From Lycocorax pyrrhopterus obiensis (lineage: Eukaryota; Chordata; Aves; Passeriformes; Paradisaeidae): a DNA stretch of 64,000 nucleotides. The stretch lies in contig JACSVZ010000008.1 in assembly GCA_014706295.1 (NCBI GenBank), forward strand, positions 21,183,659 to 21,247,658, in the 5' to 3' direction. The stretch's first letter is position 1. Every line of letters begins with the position of its first letter. Below, piece by piece: positions 14,028 through 25,347 of the stretch. The notes under the pieces were generated by a model, which saw nothing but the letters and a program-made list of their open reading frames with translations, was not told the origin of the DNA and searched no databases. The translations under genes and the position numbers were made by a program.

Positions 14028-14134
14028 TCACATCTAAAGTTACACTGTATGTTCCTTGGGGGCAAATCCTCTGTCTTAATTTATTTTGCAAGCTGCCAGC
14101 AGTCTTCAGGTGCTGTGTAATAATGTGCTGTGTC
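14028..14134 (+). mobile_element. Possible old L2/MIR-type 3' end relic
   Basis: The order 'tgtatgttccttgggggcaa', 'tcctctgtctt', 'gcaagctgccagcagt' and 'caggtgctgtgtaataat' follows the 'gtaagctccttgagggcagggac ... aggtgctcaataaa' pattern seen at the 3' end of old amniote L2/MIR-type retroposons. Divergence is high and the family is uncertain. Confidence 0.4.
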
Positions 14135-16817
14135 TCATTAGCTTGCAGATGTATTTTGATACAAGTAACAGGATGTGATTAGGTTCTTAATAAAGTTTGT
14201 CGAAATCAGGGGTTTTTTTCCCATTATTTCCTGTTACCTTCTCCTCTTTCTGTGTAAACCTGTGAGCACTTTTATGCAAATACTTCTTTGTTAGACCTCA
14301 GTCCTGCATATTTGTTAAACCAGGGTAGTTTCAGGGTATAACTGGACAGAAGCTATTTCTTCTTTGTATTTCAGTGTGGCTTATGCTTAAAAGGAAACAC
14401 AGGTGCTCAGTATCTCAAAGGTTGTTCTCAGAAATTCAGCCTTTTTATGTTTAACTCAGGCAAAACTTATGATGAAATCAGAGCAGCTACAGCCTCTAAG
14501 TCCATGAGTATCTGCTGCTTCTAAAGTATCAGGTCTCAGCTGATGGCTCAACGGGAATTTACCTTGTGTGGTACAGGCTTTCTTCATCTCTCATTGGCTT
14601 CAGTGAGAGCTGAAAGGCGCTCAGTGGATGATGGTGGGTAGCAGCAGATATTTAAATGCCCAAATCACTATCTGAATATTAAGACTCAGTAATAGTAGGT
14701 GTTATACCTGCCTAACAGTGGGATGGCCTCAAAACGGGCAGTTGTGGTTTCTCTTCCCCTTCCTCTCAATTTAGTGATCTCATGGAAAACAAGTGTTTTC
14801 GGGGCCTTTCTAGTATTTTTCTTATTATATTGAAATTACAGAGTAACTCTGTATGTGATCACAAATTGAATAGACTGGATTGGAATATTAAATGAAGGAT
14901 GGAAAAAGTGGGAACTAGTTGATAGCATCCTGTTCTTAGGTGGTTTTCAATATATTTTTAAACTGCACCCAGTGATCGAAGAGATCTCACAAAGTTCTGA
15001 TTTTTTTATTTACTTAACAGCATGTGGGAGGACTACTTTAGATAGAAATTATCAGCGTGATGATGTTCTGCCAGTTTTGTCAAATCACTGTTTGACATTA
15101 GATTGGTTCACATACCTGGAAATTTCCTTTGCTGCTATTTCCCTACAGATTTTGGGTACTTCTGGATTTTCAAAAATTTGAAATAAATAAGCTCCAGTCT
15201 TGAGCCTTTTGTAATCAATTTGCTCTCCTCTACAGATGGCACATCTTCTTCCTAGAAACATCAGTCTTTAAAAAGTAAGTTTACTGTTTGTGTGACAAAG
15301 GAGTTAGTGCACTTCCTTCCTTTATATTCAGATATACCCCAATACTAGTGGAATATGTTCTACTACAATAAATGGAGAGTACACTGTTTGGTGACCTAAT
15401 TAACACAAATTAAATTGCATTCTGCAGTACACCAACTCTTTTGTACGACTATATTATCTGCATCTTCCACTTTGAAAACGGTTATACAGGTAAATTAAAT
15501 CAAAAATCAGAAGGAACGATTATTGGTACTCAGTGGCTGCTTAAGGGCTTTCAAGCCTGGATTTATAAGCAGATTTAATTCAGACATGCAAAAGTTATTT
15601 GTCACTCTGTTAGACACCAAAATTCCCTTGGTAACCATTAGAGCAAAAGAGGAGCTGCCAGAAGGTTCAGTGCTTCCATCTTAAATACCCAAAGAGGAAT
15701 CACAGGCAACAAGCTCAGTCAACCTGTTTCAAGATGACTAAATTTAGGTGAAAAAAATGCCCTTCCTTTGTTACTCTATGTTTGTTTAGAAAAAGAAAAA
15801 AAAAGTCTTGAAGATTGATTTCAATGGAACAAGAAGTGTGTCCAGTGGGCTAAATGATCGAGCTGGGGTTTAAAATTTGTTTTAATTAGATATTAACTGA
15901 TTCTCGCTATCTGACTGTAGAACTCTGTAGTTAGTAGAAGTTTATCATTAGGAACTTCATCAAAGACTTTCTAAAAATTTAAATCTGTAATGTCATCTGC
16001 TGCTAAAATTTGTAAGTTCCACTATAATATCCACAAAGCTAGTTGGGTAGAATTTTACCTATGCTGTACTATGCTAGTTATCCCTTATTAAATTATTGCT
16101 ATCCCTTAGAGGCATGCTCTGAAATACCTCCTACCTACTTATTTTTTTCAATGCTATTTCTCATTGCTAATTACCTGGAAAGATGTAGGTGACATCTGAT
16201 CCAAATTTTTAAGAGTAAAAAAAGTGTTTTCCAATCTTTAAAAAGAAGCTTGTGCTTTTCTTCTGATTAACTTGAGATTTTATGTTCTGTATGATGACAT
16301 AGCCTCGAAACATATATGAACCCTAGATTGTATCTTCTCAGACTGGTTCAAACTGGAAGGCAAAGAAAAAGAAAAGGAGCAAAGAATGAATTTTAAAAGT
16401 CAACTGCTTGCCATTTTGCCTACAGTTTATGCAAGGTCTGAAACAGCCCTCACGACTTAGAATAGTTAACAAGACAGTTTGCACGGCTGTGAATTGCTGA
16501 AGTGTAGTATAATCTGCTTTGCACTCCTCAGACCAAGTTCACCCAGCAAAGTTCCTCACATGCCGAACAAGTAAACAGGTACTGGCAAGTCCAGTACTCA
16601 GACAGAAACATCCTCTTCCTCCAGTTATTCCTGTAAGCACAAGTTCTTTTCTGTTTGCAAAGAGGTTAGAGAGTGTGATGAAACTTGGCTCCAAGAATAT
16701 ATGGCACAAGTAGATTTTTCCCCCATGAATGAAAGCCTCTATATCTAGAGCTGCAATTCAAACACTTCTTTGTCAAAAGATGAGGAGTTCACGATTCTTC
16801 ATCCCTGTATCCAGAGA
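14135..16817. other. AT-rich stretch, no gene seen
   Basis: It holds one small relic at 14590-14628 with the 'cattggcttcagtgagagctgaa' type of sequence discussed under the findings. There is also a 39-base splice-bounded segment at 15235-15273, too short to call. Nothing else is recognised. Confidence 0.5.
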
Positions 16818-17271
16818 AATCATAGAACTTTTGGTTTGGAAGTGACCATAAAAATCATCTAGTTTCAATGCCCCTGCCATGAGCAGGGACAGCTTCCACT
16901 ACACCAGGTTGCCCAAAACCCCATCCAACCTGGCCTGAAACCCTTCCAGAGGTGGGGCATCCACAGCCGCTCTGGGCAACCTGTGCCAGTGCCTCACCAT
17001 CCTCAAAGAAAAAAAAATTCTTCCTGATATCCAAGTTAAACCTCCCTCTCTCGGTTTAGAGCTGTTTCCCCTTGCCCTATCACTACATGCCCTCATAAAC
17101 AGTTTTAATCCAGCTCTTTTGTAGGTTCCCTTAAGGTACTGGAAGGTGCTCCAAGGTCTCCCTGCAGCCTTCTCTTTTCCAGTCTGAACAGCCCCGGCTC
17201 TCTTAGGCTGTTTTCACAGGACAGGGCTCCAGCCCTCTGATCATCTTTGTGGCCTCCTTTGGGCTCACTGG
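16818..17271 (-). mobile_element. CR1 LINE 3' end, best preserved copy
   Basis: This is about 450 bp of an avian CR1 on the - strand. On the + strand it starts with 'aatcatagaac', the reverse complement of the terminal repeat. It continues with 'ttggaagtgacc', 'catgagcagggacagct', 'caggttgcccaaaacccca', 'catccaacctggcctg' and 'ccagccctctgatcatctt', and stops abruptly at 17271, the 5' truncation point. The open frame at 17096-16899 on the - strand is the CR1 ORF2 C-terminus: it contains MVRHWHRLPRAAVDAPPLEG and ends RLDGVLGNLV, typical of this protein. An A insertion near 17010-17017 and other changes show it is dead. It is the strongest single sign that the host is a bird. Confidence 0.95.
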
Positions 17272-18886
17272 GAAGACTACTGACAGTATGAAAATGACAG
17301 CTTCCTACTTCAGTAACTTCTTATTTCTAGTACTTTGCCTTCAGAGTTCTGCAGACAATTCACTAAGTGCTCTAGGCAATGATGATCAATTCAATCAGAA
17401 TTCATAGTTTAAATCTTGCAAGTTTTAAATGGCTTGGTGTAGAGTGCCAGGGAATTACATTTTGTTGTTTTAGAAATTACTGTTTTTTCCAGTGAAAAGA
17501 AATCAACGGTGTCTAAGTACACTTCAAAGATCTGCTGTGTGATCAAGGACAAGAGATTGAAGTGAGAACTTTATGAGTGTGTAATGTTGCTCTGTGCCAT
17601 TATTAATGACAGCCTTTGAAAAACAGTTTTTAAGTAATACTTCATGTTTGTAAAAAATGAAAAAAAAATTATGTGGCTACTTTAAAATGATAAAATTTAT
17701 AAATTGATGCAATACCAACTCTGGTAATCAAGATACTTATTTTATTATCAATATTTAAAACAAATATTACTTTTTATGAAGTATTTTCAATTTATTCACT
17801 CATTTGAGAATAGATCCCTTCATTTTATATTTTTAATTACCAACAATTTTTGTTTTTATCCTTGTTCTGGATGCTTTATTCCATAGTTGGCCACAACACT
17901 CAGAAAAATACACCACCTTCTCAAAAAAGGCGACTTTCTATTTTCGTGAAGGGGATGAAACTTCTTTCTCTCATCTTCAATGGAGAGATTTTCAGATAAT
18001 ATTCCTAAAGAAATTCTATTTGTATGATCTGATTTGAACAGAAGTTATCTCAGCAACATTCTATTTTTCTTTCACTATCACTCAGTTTAGATCACCCATA
18101 TAGGGTCTTATAGATGGCATTACGAGGGTTTGGAGGTCAATCATTATCACTAAAAAGACTCTAAAACTCTGACAGGTTATTTTGCCAATACCTGCATTGC
18201 TCAGCATCCCTTGTGAATTGTGGGCTGGCCAGGGGACAGGGATCCTGCAATGGGAAGAAGTTAAAGCAACACCCAATAGAGAGGCCCAGTGCTTGCATAT
18301 CCTTCTTACTCCCATCAGTCTCATCAGCGTTGTATTGGCATTCCAAAATTGTGGTCACCCAAAGGTTGCTTGAATTGAATCATGAGATAATAGAAACTAA
18401 CCCAAGATCAGAAAGGACAAACACGTTCAGTGTTTTGAGCTGAGCCATCTGGCCTCAGAGCTGTAACTGATTTATTAGAAAACTCATTTTTGCCTGGGTA
18501 GGACCAAAGGCTGGTTGCAAGGCATGTAAACACCATATTGCTTATGACATGGCAGCTTATTAGTTTTTGGCAGATTCAGTAAGGTCTCTAAGTAAATAAA
18601 TAAATACCTCTGATTAGTCAAGGAATTGAAAAAAGAAAGAAAAACATTACAGATTGCACTGAGTTTTCCTTTATTCATTTCCAGGCACCATTTAGTTCAG
18701 GGCAGGAGAGAAGTGAATTTTTTGAGAAGAATTAAAATAGTCTAGATGACAGAATCAGGAGGTAAGCCTCAAACAATAAAGCGAGGTTACTTGGGGAAAT
18801 GCCTAAGGTAGCCTTTTTTTCCAGCTCAGTGAGAGATTTCTTGATACACATTGTTTTGGAGTTTACTGTTAAAAAAAATCAGTTTA
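17272..18886. other. AT-rich stretch with one possible noncoding exon
   Basis: The only item of note is 18685-18761, bounded by a strong acceptor (cctttattcatttccag) and a strong donor (GGAG|gtaagc). All three frames contain stops before the donor. Opposite-strand frames at 18082-18443 overlap one another and are taken as chance. Confidence 0.45.
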
Positions 18887-18926
18887 ATATTTATTTACAT
18901 AGTCACATATTTATTTACATAGTTAG
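18887..18926 (+). repeat. 20-bp tandem duplication, two copies
   Basis: The unit atatttatttacatagtcac is followed at once by a second copy that differs at two bases near its end (agttag for agtcac). It is a simple local duplication in AT-rich DNA. Confidence 0.85.
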
Positions 18927-19801
18927 TGGTAGAATTACTTATGACTGGAGCTACCTTATTGTTACTTTAATACGTATTGCAATAATTATATGAGGTGATA
19001 TGTCCTAAACAATTGTATATCTGCTTCTGAGAAAAAATCCAGATGATACAACATTTTACACATAGGTAACTCACGCTGTATCATTTATTTCTGTGAGTTA
19101 CAAATGACCTCATAACTCACTAGTGATTGAGCAAAACAGAACTGGAAGTGACTTAGGAAAAATTATCAGTAGAAATAAATAGCGTATACAAAGTCAGTCT
19201 GCTCTACAAGTTCTCTTTATGGAACACCAATTTTCCTTGATGGACTGTAACATTTTTTATTAAGTGCTGAAGCACCATTAGTGCTTTGGTTGAAGGGTGG
19301 TATTGCCAGTGGTTTCAAAATAAGTGATAAGCAGGCATGTAAAGATAAGTGAAGGGTTGTACTTTATTTTTTTACCCTTTCTCCTGAAACTGTTACTACC
19401 AACACAAGCAAAGATAGACAAGTTTGAAGAGAAAACAAATTGTTCATAATTTTTGGTAAATGCCTTATCAAACAGCACAGAGATCCTGTTTCCCAAAATT
19501 TTCAGACGGCCCTCTATCAAATACAGAGGAAATGGTAGACCCAGAGGAGAAGTTCATAATGAGTTTTGAAGAGTTTTTTCATCCTATTGGCTGTAGAATT
19601 TGCAAGGAAATTTGATAAAATTCCAGGTTCGTTACAGAGAGCTGAATTGTCGTTGTGTAATCTACTCCTGGTGTTTTATTAATACCAAAGAGTTTCCAAA
19701 TGACGAGTTTGCTCTGTCTTTGCACAAGATAAATGAAGATAGATCACTTGAAATATGGATCATCCTATAAAGGAACTTTTCTTTGTATCTTGTTTATACA
19801 G

Positions 19802-19914
19802 GAACTATAGACAATTGAGTCTCAGAGTCTCAAGAGGTGCAACAGAAGTGCAGCACAAACTGGACTTCAGTACAATGCCCTGTGAAAATTGCTGCTGCAA
19901 ACTATGCCCAGGGG
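19802..19914 (+). CDS. Candidate coding exon, unidentified gene
   Basis: This 113-base segment follows an acceptor (tgtttatacag) and ends at a consensus donor (GGGG|gtgagt). It is open in one frame: one base, 37 codons, one base. It is clearly less AT-rich than its surroundings. The predicted residues include a cysteine cluster, MPCENCCCKLCPG, at the end. The one-base overhang fits the two-base start of the candidate exon at 24349, giving a GCT alanine across the junction. The first ATG in this frame is the 25th codon, so translation would start there or in an earlier exon. No family is recognised. A 37-codon open frame is not rare by chance in this DNA, so the case rests on splice sites, phase and composition together. 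Confidence 0.3.
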
Positions 19915-20044
19915 GTGAGTGAACATGAGTAGAGAGGTTAGCTTTACTTTGACCAGTTCAAGATTTGGGAGCATGGATTGCTGAAAACAGAAGGGTTAAA
20001 AAAAAGGGGAAATTTATTAAAGCTGAAGAAAGTTGATTTATAGA

Positions 20045-20452
20045 GAGGCATGACAAAAATGAACTTGTTCTGTATGGCTTCCCAAAGAAGAAGTGACTTA
20101 ATTATGATCTAGAAGTACCAAAAAAAAAAAAAAGCTAAATGTTAAAAGACTATTTAAGCTAGCAGAAAACAAATTAAAACTTCTGGCTGGAAGTTGAAAC
20201 CAAACAAATTCGAATGAGAAATAAGGCACAATTTTACTGCAGCAATAGTATTTAACCTTCAGAGCAAAAAGCCAAGGGCAGTGTGACTGTCCATCTCTCT
20301 GCCTTCAAATCAAGAGTAGATGTTTTTCTGTAAGATGTTAAATGTAAACTACTAAGCTGAGTAGAATTGAAAATGAAATCTAATGGCCTATGACATACAG
20401 GGTCAGAATAGATGATCTAATGGATCCTTCCTGTCTTGAGCTTTATGAAAAA
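20045..20452 (+). mobile_element. Ancient CR1 LINE 3' end (amniote-age layer)
   Basis: About 400 bp follow an old CR1 3' end in order. They include 'aagaagtgacttaattatgat' and 'tctagaagtacc', then a poly-A insertion at 20120-20133. Next come 'ggctggaagttgaaacca', 'acaaattcgaatgagaaataaggc', 'cttcaaatcaagagtagatg' and 'tttttctgtaagatgtt'. The end is 'ctaatggcctatgacataca', 'ggtcagaatagatgatcta', 'tggatccttcctgtcttgag' and 'ctttatga'. Turtles and crocodilians keep well preserved members of this layer, while birds hold diverged ones like this. It is far older than the copy at 16818. It lies inside the interval between the two best exon candidates, as intronic repeats often do. Confidence 0.75.
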
Positions 20453-22604
20453 GTTAATGGCGCTGAACCATTTTACAGAGGTGAAGAATCCGTCTTTCAT
20501 ATCCATTACTCAGCACGTTTTTTCCTATTTTTTTCAACTGGTTTGTGTAAGTAGATTGTAGAAGTGGTTTTCCTTTGAAGATTTTATTCCATGTATTGCT
20601 GTACTGTAACACAGAGAGCTATCCCCTCACATTGAATTTATTTTTGAAGAATATTTCAGTTTTCTGAAGGTATTAATGCCATCCTCATCACTATCTAATG
20701 CCAAACAAATATGCTCGGCAGTAGGGTCTTTGCTCTCAATGTGCTTTTGTGTCTCTAATTAATTCAGATCTAATCATTCACTACATCTTCATTCCCATAT
20801 TTCTCCTCCTCTGCGTCTCTGAGGTTTTTGGTAATTAGAGGGTTGGAATTACGAATTCACATAGTCTTGTGGGGTTTTTTTACCTTCTTTTTCTTGCCTC
20901 ATCTTTAAGCAGAATTTTATTCTCACCTCTCTTCTTGCCCTGGAGGTCTCTACAACATCCCTAGTGCTGTCCTTATTCTTTTTCCTATCTAGTAGCTTAA
21001 TCCCAGATTGATTCATTATATCTCTCTGAGGCTCACTATAGCAATTTTTCAGATCTGATTTTTCTCCTGATACACACAGCTCTACTTTCCTCTCAGTCTC
21101 TTTCATGTTTTTGTCTTCCAGAAAGTCTGGAAGCCCTGTGTTTAGAATTAATATTCTTTCTTGGGAATAAATCATGTTTCTCATGTAAGTACTGCACTGC
21201 CATGCATTTGATTGCCAGATGTTCATATTTTGAATATAGTGTTTCTGTAATGGCATCTCCAGAAACAGTATCCTGGATGTAGAGGCACCCCATGAATATT
21301 TCATAACTCTGCTCATGGAAGGTCATACTAAAGTGTCTTTTATAGATTAGTTATGTGGTGAATCAGTTGTCCCATTGTTAAGGAAGTCCTTTTTAAATAT
21401 TATGGTTGGTTCTATTAGTTCTAAGCCTCGAGTCTTAATGCTACAGCATAAGTAATTACACACTCTTTTTCTTCTTGTGGTAGTATGTCTAAAAAAGGGA
21501 GACTTGTTATGACTGTTCTGGTCAGGATCTGAACTTTAGGAAGTGCAGTACTTTTAATTCAGTATCATAACTTTAATAGCAGGCAGTGTCAGAAGTTTGA
21601 TTGGAAAGTGAAACAGTTGTTCAAAAGGAAATTTTTTTAAAACATGCCAAGCACTGACTTACTTTTTAAGTTGAAGCTTATCTACTATTTATAAATTAAT
21701 GTTTCTCTTTTTGATTTTTGGGTCATTCTCTAACTTCTCGTAATGCCATTTAGAAAAAGGATATTCCATTAATTGTATTAATCTTTGAAGTTTATATAGA
21801 AGGCATGAACTGACATGCATATCTCAAGCCCAAGAATATTAAAATTACTTCCTGTCTCAAACAGTTTAGCAGGTATACCACTCTCCTAGTTTCTAATTAT
21901 TCTATATGACAAGAGGAATTTTTGATGACTTTTTACTGATTTTTCCTTACTGAAAAACTCAATTATTTGAAATTGTAGCAGATTTAATTCTTCTTATTCT
22001 CTTCTCTACAGCTGAATAATTTCAAAACCTTGGTTCTCTGAGGTTTCAGGTTATATGTACTTTTAACATTTCTATCAATTGGCAAACTTACTTCTAAATG
22101 TGTATTAGGGATGAAAAATATAGTAGCTAAGGCTTTCAAATAGTAAAACTTTTAACAGCATGGCAACTTGGCTCTGGGGTAGAATTTGGACCAGCAGGCT
22201 GAGAGAAATGACATTTCTAAGAAATTATTTGTTCTGGTCCTTCTTTTAGAATGTTTGGAATTGAAGAAAATCTCACCTTGTAAACTGACTGTCGAGTAGA
22301 AACTGTAGGTAAACTTTAGATGTGAGCTGGACCCATTGTTGTTTCCTTTTAATGGCGAGCACTTCATTAGTATCTTGCTTATTATCAGTTAAATGGCTAA
22401 CACTAGAACCTTTGGGGGAGGCAGGCATCATATTCCTGCCTGTAATATTGAAACTGCTTTCACTGTGCAGGATTTTAGATAGTGGGCTGCTTTTCATTTT
22501 TACTAAAATGTCTACTGGTTTTGACATTTTAACCAAAATAAGGTCGTATGCTAAAATGCTGGGGGAAATAGGTCTTGGTGGAAATATTTTTGTGGAAATA
22601 GAAA
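20453..22604. other. Unique stretch with a 155-codon open frame
   Basis: The - strand frame at 21316-20849 starts with a true ATG and is the longest in the window. It has no recognised domain, signal peptide or membrane segment, and its C-terminal half is rich in Lys, Arg and Glu. A second ATG frame (21326-21093) overlaps it. Neither is flanked by strong splice sites that would argue for a gene. See findings. Confidence 0.4.
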
Positions 22605-22644
22605 TAAATGTTGAATTAAAATGTTAAATGTTGAATTACCATGC
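22605..22644 (+). repeat. 20-bp tandem duplication, two copies
   Basis: The unit taaatgttgaattaaaatgt is repeated directly, with the second copy ending in accatgc instead of aaatgt-type sequence. It is a simple duplication. Confidence 0.8.
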
Positions 22645-22703
22645 TAAGGAAAACTGCATACCTAACAGAAAATACTGGAAACATGGGCAGTTTTAATTAA
22701 TTT

Positions 22704-22726
22704 GGGGGTGGGGAGGAGGGCGAGGG
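22704..22726 (+). other. G-quadruplex motif
   Basis: Four guanine runs of five, four, three and three bases are separated by loops of one, four and three bases. They lie in otherwise AT-rich DNA. This fits the usual G3+ N1-7 rule for intramolecular G-quadruplexes. No gene start or promoter is visible next to it. Confidence 0.6.
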
Positions 22727-24047
22727 ACTAGTATTAGAGTGAAGGTCCTGAAAATCCTTACATATGAAGCAGCCATAGAGATAAAAAAGTTACAAACCTT
22801 CAAAGTTCACCTAGACAAACATACTTGTTGGATGATGCAATCTAAGCTTATCTTCTTTCTCAGCCTTTGTGATACAGCTGTAAACCTGAGAGGTTCAGGT
22901 ATGCATGATATTCCAGTTGTTAGAGAAACACCATTTGCTTCGAAAACAATGTGCTAATTCCATTGCTGAGAAATAACACCAAAACATGAAATCCTATACA
23001 AGATGCTCATTCTCCAGTCATTTGTGTATGTAATTGTAAACATAATGCAATGGTGAAATTACGCTGTGAAATATATGCTTAAAAGGAAACCCCACTGAAC
23101 ATTTACTAATAATTCTTAGCATTTGTTTTATTTTCTTAGTTATATTGGTTACCAAGCAGATATTTTTATAGAATTGTGTGTCACAACCATGGGATCTTAC
23201 TCCTTTTTTGGTAACATTTTTCTTCTAGCTATCTCTTGGCTTTTTTCCCAAGGTGCACTACTTTACATTTATCTATACAAAATTTCTTCCGCTGTGGGAG
23301 TTTGCAGTCAACTCATTCTTCCACAAATCAGGGCAGGTCATGACAGTGAAGGCTCAATACTTGAAGCATGTGCTAGAAAAGTTTGCTTAGGAGTACAATT
23401 GTCTGGGAGAGTAGTAGAGTTCAGAGTCAGCTACTTTCTGCAGTAGGTTTTCCATCTCTGACAATGGACAGTCATACAGATTTTATATTTACTTTGGAGC
23501 AGTAACACTTGAAATGGAGTAAGTACCATGGGAATCCAGATGCAGAGCCTGAGATTCTGCAGTTTTTTTCCTTTTTTTTTAAAAAAACATACATGAAAAG
23601 TACTATTTTCAGCATTTCCTTTTCATTTATAGCAATTCTTCACCAGGATAATAAATACCAAATTATTTACTTCAGAGGATTGAGAGGATTACTCAGTTAA
23701 TGTTTAAAAAGCACTTTGAAGATAAAAAGCACTATTGAGCTGCTTAAAACTTACTGAATAGTTAATTATCTAAAGGTCCCATTCTCCCCCCTACAGGTTA
23801 TTTCTACGTAGGGGAGAGTAAACTCTGAGCTTCATATCATGACTTTCAAAGCCAGGCATTTTAAATCTTACTGGTTTCAAAATTTGCTTTTTTTTTTTTT
23901 TCAGTGGCCTGAATCTGATTCCTTTGAAGTCAATGGCAAAAGTCCAACACTAAAAAAAAAGTCCACTAGAGCATAATGTAGCTGTTCAGAATAAACAAGT
24001 TGAAACAATGGTTAGAGTCCCTATCCATATTCACATTTTATCTTAGT
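22727..24047. other. Unique stretch with one possible palindromic-repeat relic
   Basis: At 23889-23901 there is a poly-T run, followed at 23906-23946 by 'ggcctgaatctgatt' and 'ttgaagtcaatggcaaaag'. These are motifs of a palindromic nonautonomous repeat known from reptile and bird genomes. No gene is seen; the frames at 22739-22957 and 23123-23446 lack signals. Confidence 0.45.
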
Positions 24048-24083
24048 GTGTATGTATGTGTGTGTATAGATACATACATACAC
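24048..24083. repeat. TG/TA microsatellite forming a hairpin
   Basis: Left arm gtgtatgtatgtgt (24048-24061) pairs with right arm atacatacatacac (24070-24083) with one G-T wobble and an eight-base loop. It looks like a TATG/CATA simple repeat that changed polarity at its centre. Confidence 0.75.
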
Positions 24084-24348
24084 TCACATGTGCATAGGTA
24101 GGTATATGGACACACAGTGAATTGTGGACAAGTGAGATACGTTTTTTAATTTGGGACTTTAACCATGTGGGACTGACTTCTTCATGAAGAGAAGTTTTTA
24201 GAGGGGCACACTGACCTTGCTGTGAACTTCCACGGGCAAAATGGATCTCATTGCAAGATCTGAACCCAACAGATGTATTCTTTTATAACAGGGATAGGAA
24301 AATACTAAGAAGTCTCCACCAGGTGCCTGTTCTCTGGACCCCTTGCAG

Positions 24349-24446
24349 CTGACACAGATACCTCATACAAAGAAATGGAGATGAAGAAAAGAGTTTTTGA
24401 ACTCAACATTCGGAGTCAGCCCTGGTCCATGACAGACTCATTGAAG
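24349..24446 (+). CDS. Candidate coding exon, unidentified gene
   Basis: This 98-base segment has a pyrimidine-rich acceptor (ctctggaccccttgcag) and a good donor (TTGAAG|gtaatt). Only one frame is open: two bases, then 32 codons, ending exactly on a codon boundary. The other two frames hit TGA stops, one at its second base. Predicted residues are polar and charged, with stretches DTDTSYKEMEMKKRV and LNIRSQPWSMTDSLK; there is no membrane segment. Its two-base start completes the codon left by 19802-19914, the phase relation expected for consecutive exons across a 4.4-kb intron. No following exon could be confirmed, although 25304-25347 is phase-compatible. The protein is not recognised. Confidence 0.35.
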
Positions 24447-25303
24447 GTAATTACTAGCCATTCTTCCTTCAGTGTCTTAGCTGTTAAAGCTACCATAAGC
24501 AATCAGTGTAAGGTAAATGTTACTCTCTGCTGAGGACAGGAATCTCCCTTCGAACTAGGTAGTCTGGAAAAAACTGTTGCACACGTATCAGGTCTTGGCT
24601 GTAGAAGACATCAGTCCCCCAAACACCAATGCATATATTTAATTTCGCAAATATTAAATACCTCTTGATTCTGATATGACTGATGAGGACTTAGATGTTA
24701 AGTATTTCTTAATACTGGCATAATTACAGCCTAAACTTATCAATATATGCCATTTGAGAAAAAGTTGCGAGAGTTATATATTTAACTGAAGTTCATAATT
24801 GATTCCTCCCTAAGACAAAGAACAGTATGTCAACCTGAACTCATTTAAATTTGACCTTTTAATGTGCTACAGCAGCATACTATCTTATGATTTTAGCTGT
24901 GTTGGCTCTTAAATCAGGGTCTAGATGTAAAAGGCCGTACTGAATTCTTGAGTTGAATTTTTAACAAGGACAACTCTTAAGTTTTTTGTGATTAATACCA
25001 AGAACATGTAGGGATCATTAGAGGAAAGAGTAAAAGAGTGAGATGAAATCTGATTAACAAATTGCTTTCTGTATACCCTATTCTGTTTGCAAACATACAC
25101 TAATTGGATGACATGAAGAACAGCTAAAGAAGTTATGGTTAAAACACAATGCTGTGAAATAAAAAATGAGTTGATCTTTATAGTAAGAGTGTAAATCTTC
25201 AGTTAAAAAAGAGTGTTTGGCCCATGTGTGTCAGACATTTCCAAAGTGCAGAGGTAGTTATAAGTTTATGACTTTCTGCTTCTAAAATATTCCTCTCCCA
25301 CAG

Positions 25304-25347
25304 GCTCTCATGAAATATGTGTATGTTTACAGGAAATTGTGGAAATA
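25304..25347 (+). other. Weak candidate microexon
   Basis: A 44-base segment lies between a strong acceptor (aatattcctctcccacag) and a consensus donor (AAATA|gtgagt). It is open in the phase left by 24349-24446: 14 codons, ALMKYVYVYRKLWK, plus two bases. It is so short that an open frame is expected by chance about one time in three. Confidence 0.15.

Noticed and set aside
16899..17096. 65-codon - strand frame that could be taken for a small gene
   Set aside because: It is the C-terminus of CR1 ORF2 inside the repeat at 16818-17271.
24349..24446. Resemblance of the RSQPWSMTDSLK word to the N-terminal 'KPWKM' stretch of TMC channel proteins
   Set aside because: Only a few residues agree, the following candidate exon does not continue the TMC pattern, and no TMC membrane segment was found downstream.
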